From positions 558,001-622,000 of the forward strand of contig CP079699.1 of NCBI GenBank assembly GCA_021383565.1: a DNA stretch of 64,000 nucleotides, written 5' to 3'. The position numbers and the translations under genes are program-made. The notes under the pieces were generated by a model, which had not been told where the DNA came from, did not search any database, and saw only the letters and a program-made list of their open reading frames with translations. Positions 63,721 through 64,000 of the stretch are shown here, piece after piece; within the stretch, counting starts at the first letter, position 1, and every line of letters begins with the position of its first letter. Origin of the DNA: Levilactobacillus brevis. GTDB lineage: Bacteria; Bacillota; Bacilli; Lactobacillales; Lactobacillaceae.

Positions 63721-64000
63721 ATGAAGATTTCATACAATTGGATTAAAGAATATTTAGACTTAAACGTAAAACCCGCTGACCTGGCGGAAAAAATCGAACG
63801 GACTTCCGTGGAAGTCGATGGCGTTACCACGCCAAGCGACGGCCTCAAGAAGATCGTGGTTGGTCACGTCCTTTCCATGGTCGCTCATCCGGACTCCGAT
63901 CATCTTCACATCTGCCAAGTTGATGTGGGTGAAGACGATCCCTTACAGATCGTGTGTGGTGCACCGAACGTGGCGGCCGGTCAAAACGTCATCGTGGCCT
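63721..64000 (+). CDS. pheT: Phenylalanyl-tRNA synthetase beta subunit, N-terminal part (cut by window end)
   Basis: The first 93 codons are visible: [28 protein letters not shown] and the tRNA-binding OB fold with [19 protein letters not shown], related to YtpR at 16487-17125. The frame is open to the end of the window. Confidence 0.96.
   Translation, partial: MKISYNWIKEYLDLNVKPADLAEKIERTSVEVDGVTTPSDGLKKIVVGHVLSMVAHPDSDHLHICQVDVGEDDPLQIVCGAPNVAAGQNVIVA

Noticed and set aside
1-64000. tRNA, rRNA genes or CRISPR arrays
   Set aside because: No tRNA T-loop pattern with matching stems, no rRNA-like sequence and no regularly spaced repeats were found by reading.

Overview
The window is a stretch of chromosome from a low-G+C Gram-positive bacterium of the family Lactobacillaceae. 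The gene orders nrdR-dnaB-dnaI, infC-rpmI-rplT, yqeG-yqeH-yhbY-nadD-yqeK-rsfS and ytpP-ytpR-sftA-murC, three T-box leaders, and strong GGAGG ribosome binding sites with frequent GTG/TTG starts all fit. A phosphoketolase (xfp) with an adjacent zinc alcohol dehydrogenase points to a heterofermentative lactobacillus; the fairly high G+C of the genes would suit Levilactobacillus or a close relative. The genus is an inference.

Layout. 1-5.6 kb: the end of a PNAG-type glycosyltransferase, mnmM and a PAP2 phosphatase on the minus strand, then T-box-controlled leuS. 5.7-7.2 kb: an ISL3-type insertion sequence. 7.3-16 kb: a flavodoxin-like protein with a membrane tail, a flippase, a decayed RsuA-like protein, NAD(P)HX dehydratase, dipeptidase PepV, a universal stress protein and small membrane-associated proteins. 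16-22 kb: ytpP, ytpR, sftA (behind a long structured leader) and murC. 22.7-25.8 kb: a Crp/Fnr regulator, nucleoside phosphorylase and PnuC transporter operon, and a Bax-inhibitor-1 protein. 26.2-33.3 kb: DNA replication and repair genes polA, mutM, coaE, nrdR, dnaB and dnaI. 33.3-37.2 kb: T-box-thrS and the infC operon with an L20-type leader. 37.4-38.9 kb: a second, almost identical inverted copy of the IS. 39.3-46 kb: ribosome assembly and NAD synthesis cluster, tmcAL, yceD-rpmF. 45.8-51.1 kb: two HAD phosphatases, a matrixin-like protease, an NADH oxidase and a diguanylate cyclase. 51.7-55.5 kb: xfp and adh. 55.9-58.8 kb: an ArlRS-type two-component system and a YxeA-like protein. 59-64 kb: yidC, acyP, a SpoU methyltransferase, an HD protein, an HxlR regulator and T-box-pheST, with pheT cut by the window end.

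Most genes are housekeeping. The most unusual content lies between the genes. A repeat family occurs at seven places (five recognisable cores and two decayed fragments). The core folds on paper into a cloverleaf: a closing helix of about 11 bp plus three hairpins. Copies differ by paired, compensating changes in several helices. The most complete copy (14537-15016) ends in 14-bp imperfect inverted repeats flanked by a perfect 7-bp direct repeat, so the family behaves like a non-coding mobile element that keeps its fold. A second short hairpin repeat family sits around the second IS and was split by that insertion.

Other points of interest are an RsuA-family protein that has lost the catalytic aspartate, the structured sftA leader with a possible anti-Shine-Dalgarno, a non-canonical infC start codon, perfect palindromes at several metabolic promoters, and a hairpin that ends one base before the transposase start codon. 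No tRNA, rRNA or CRISPR array was found.
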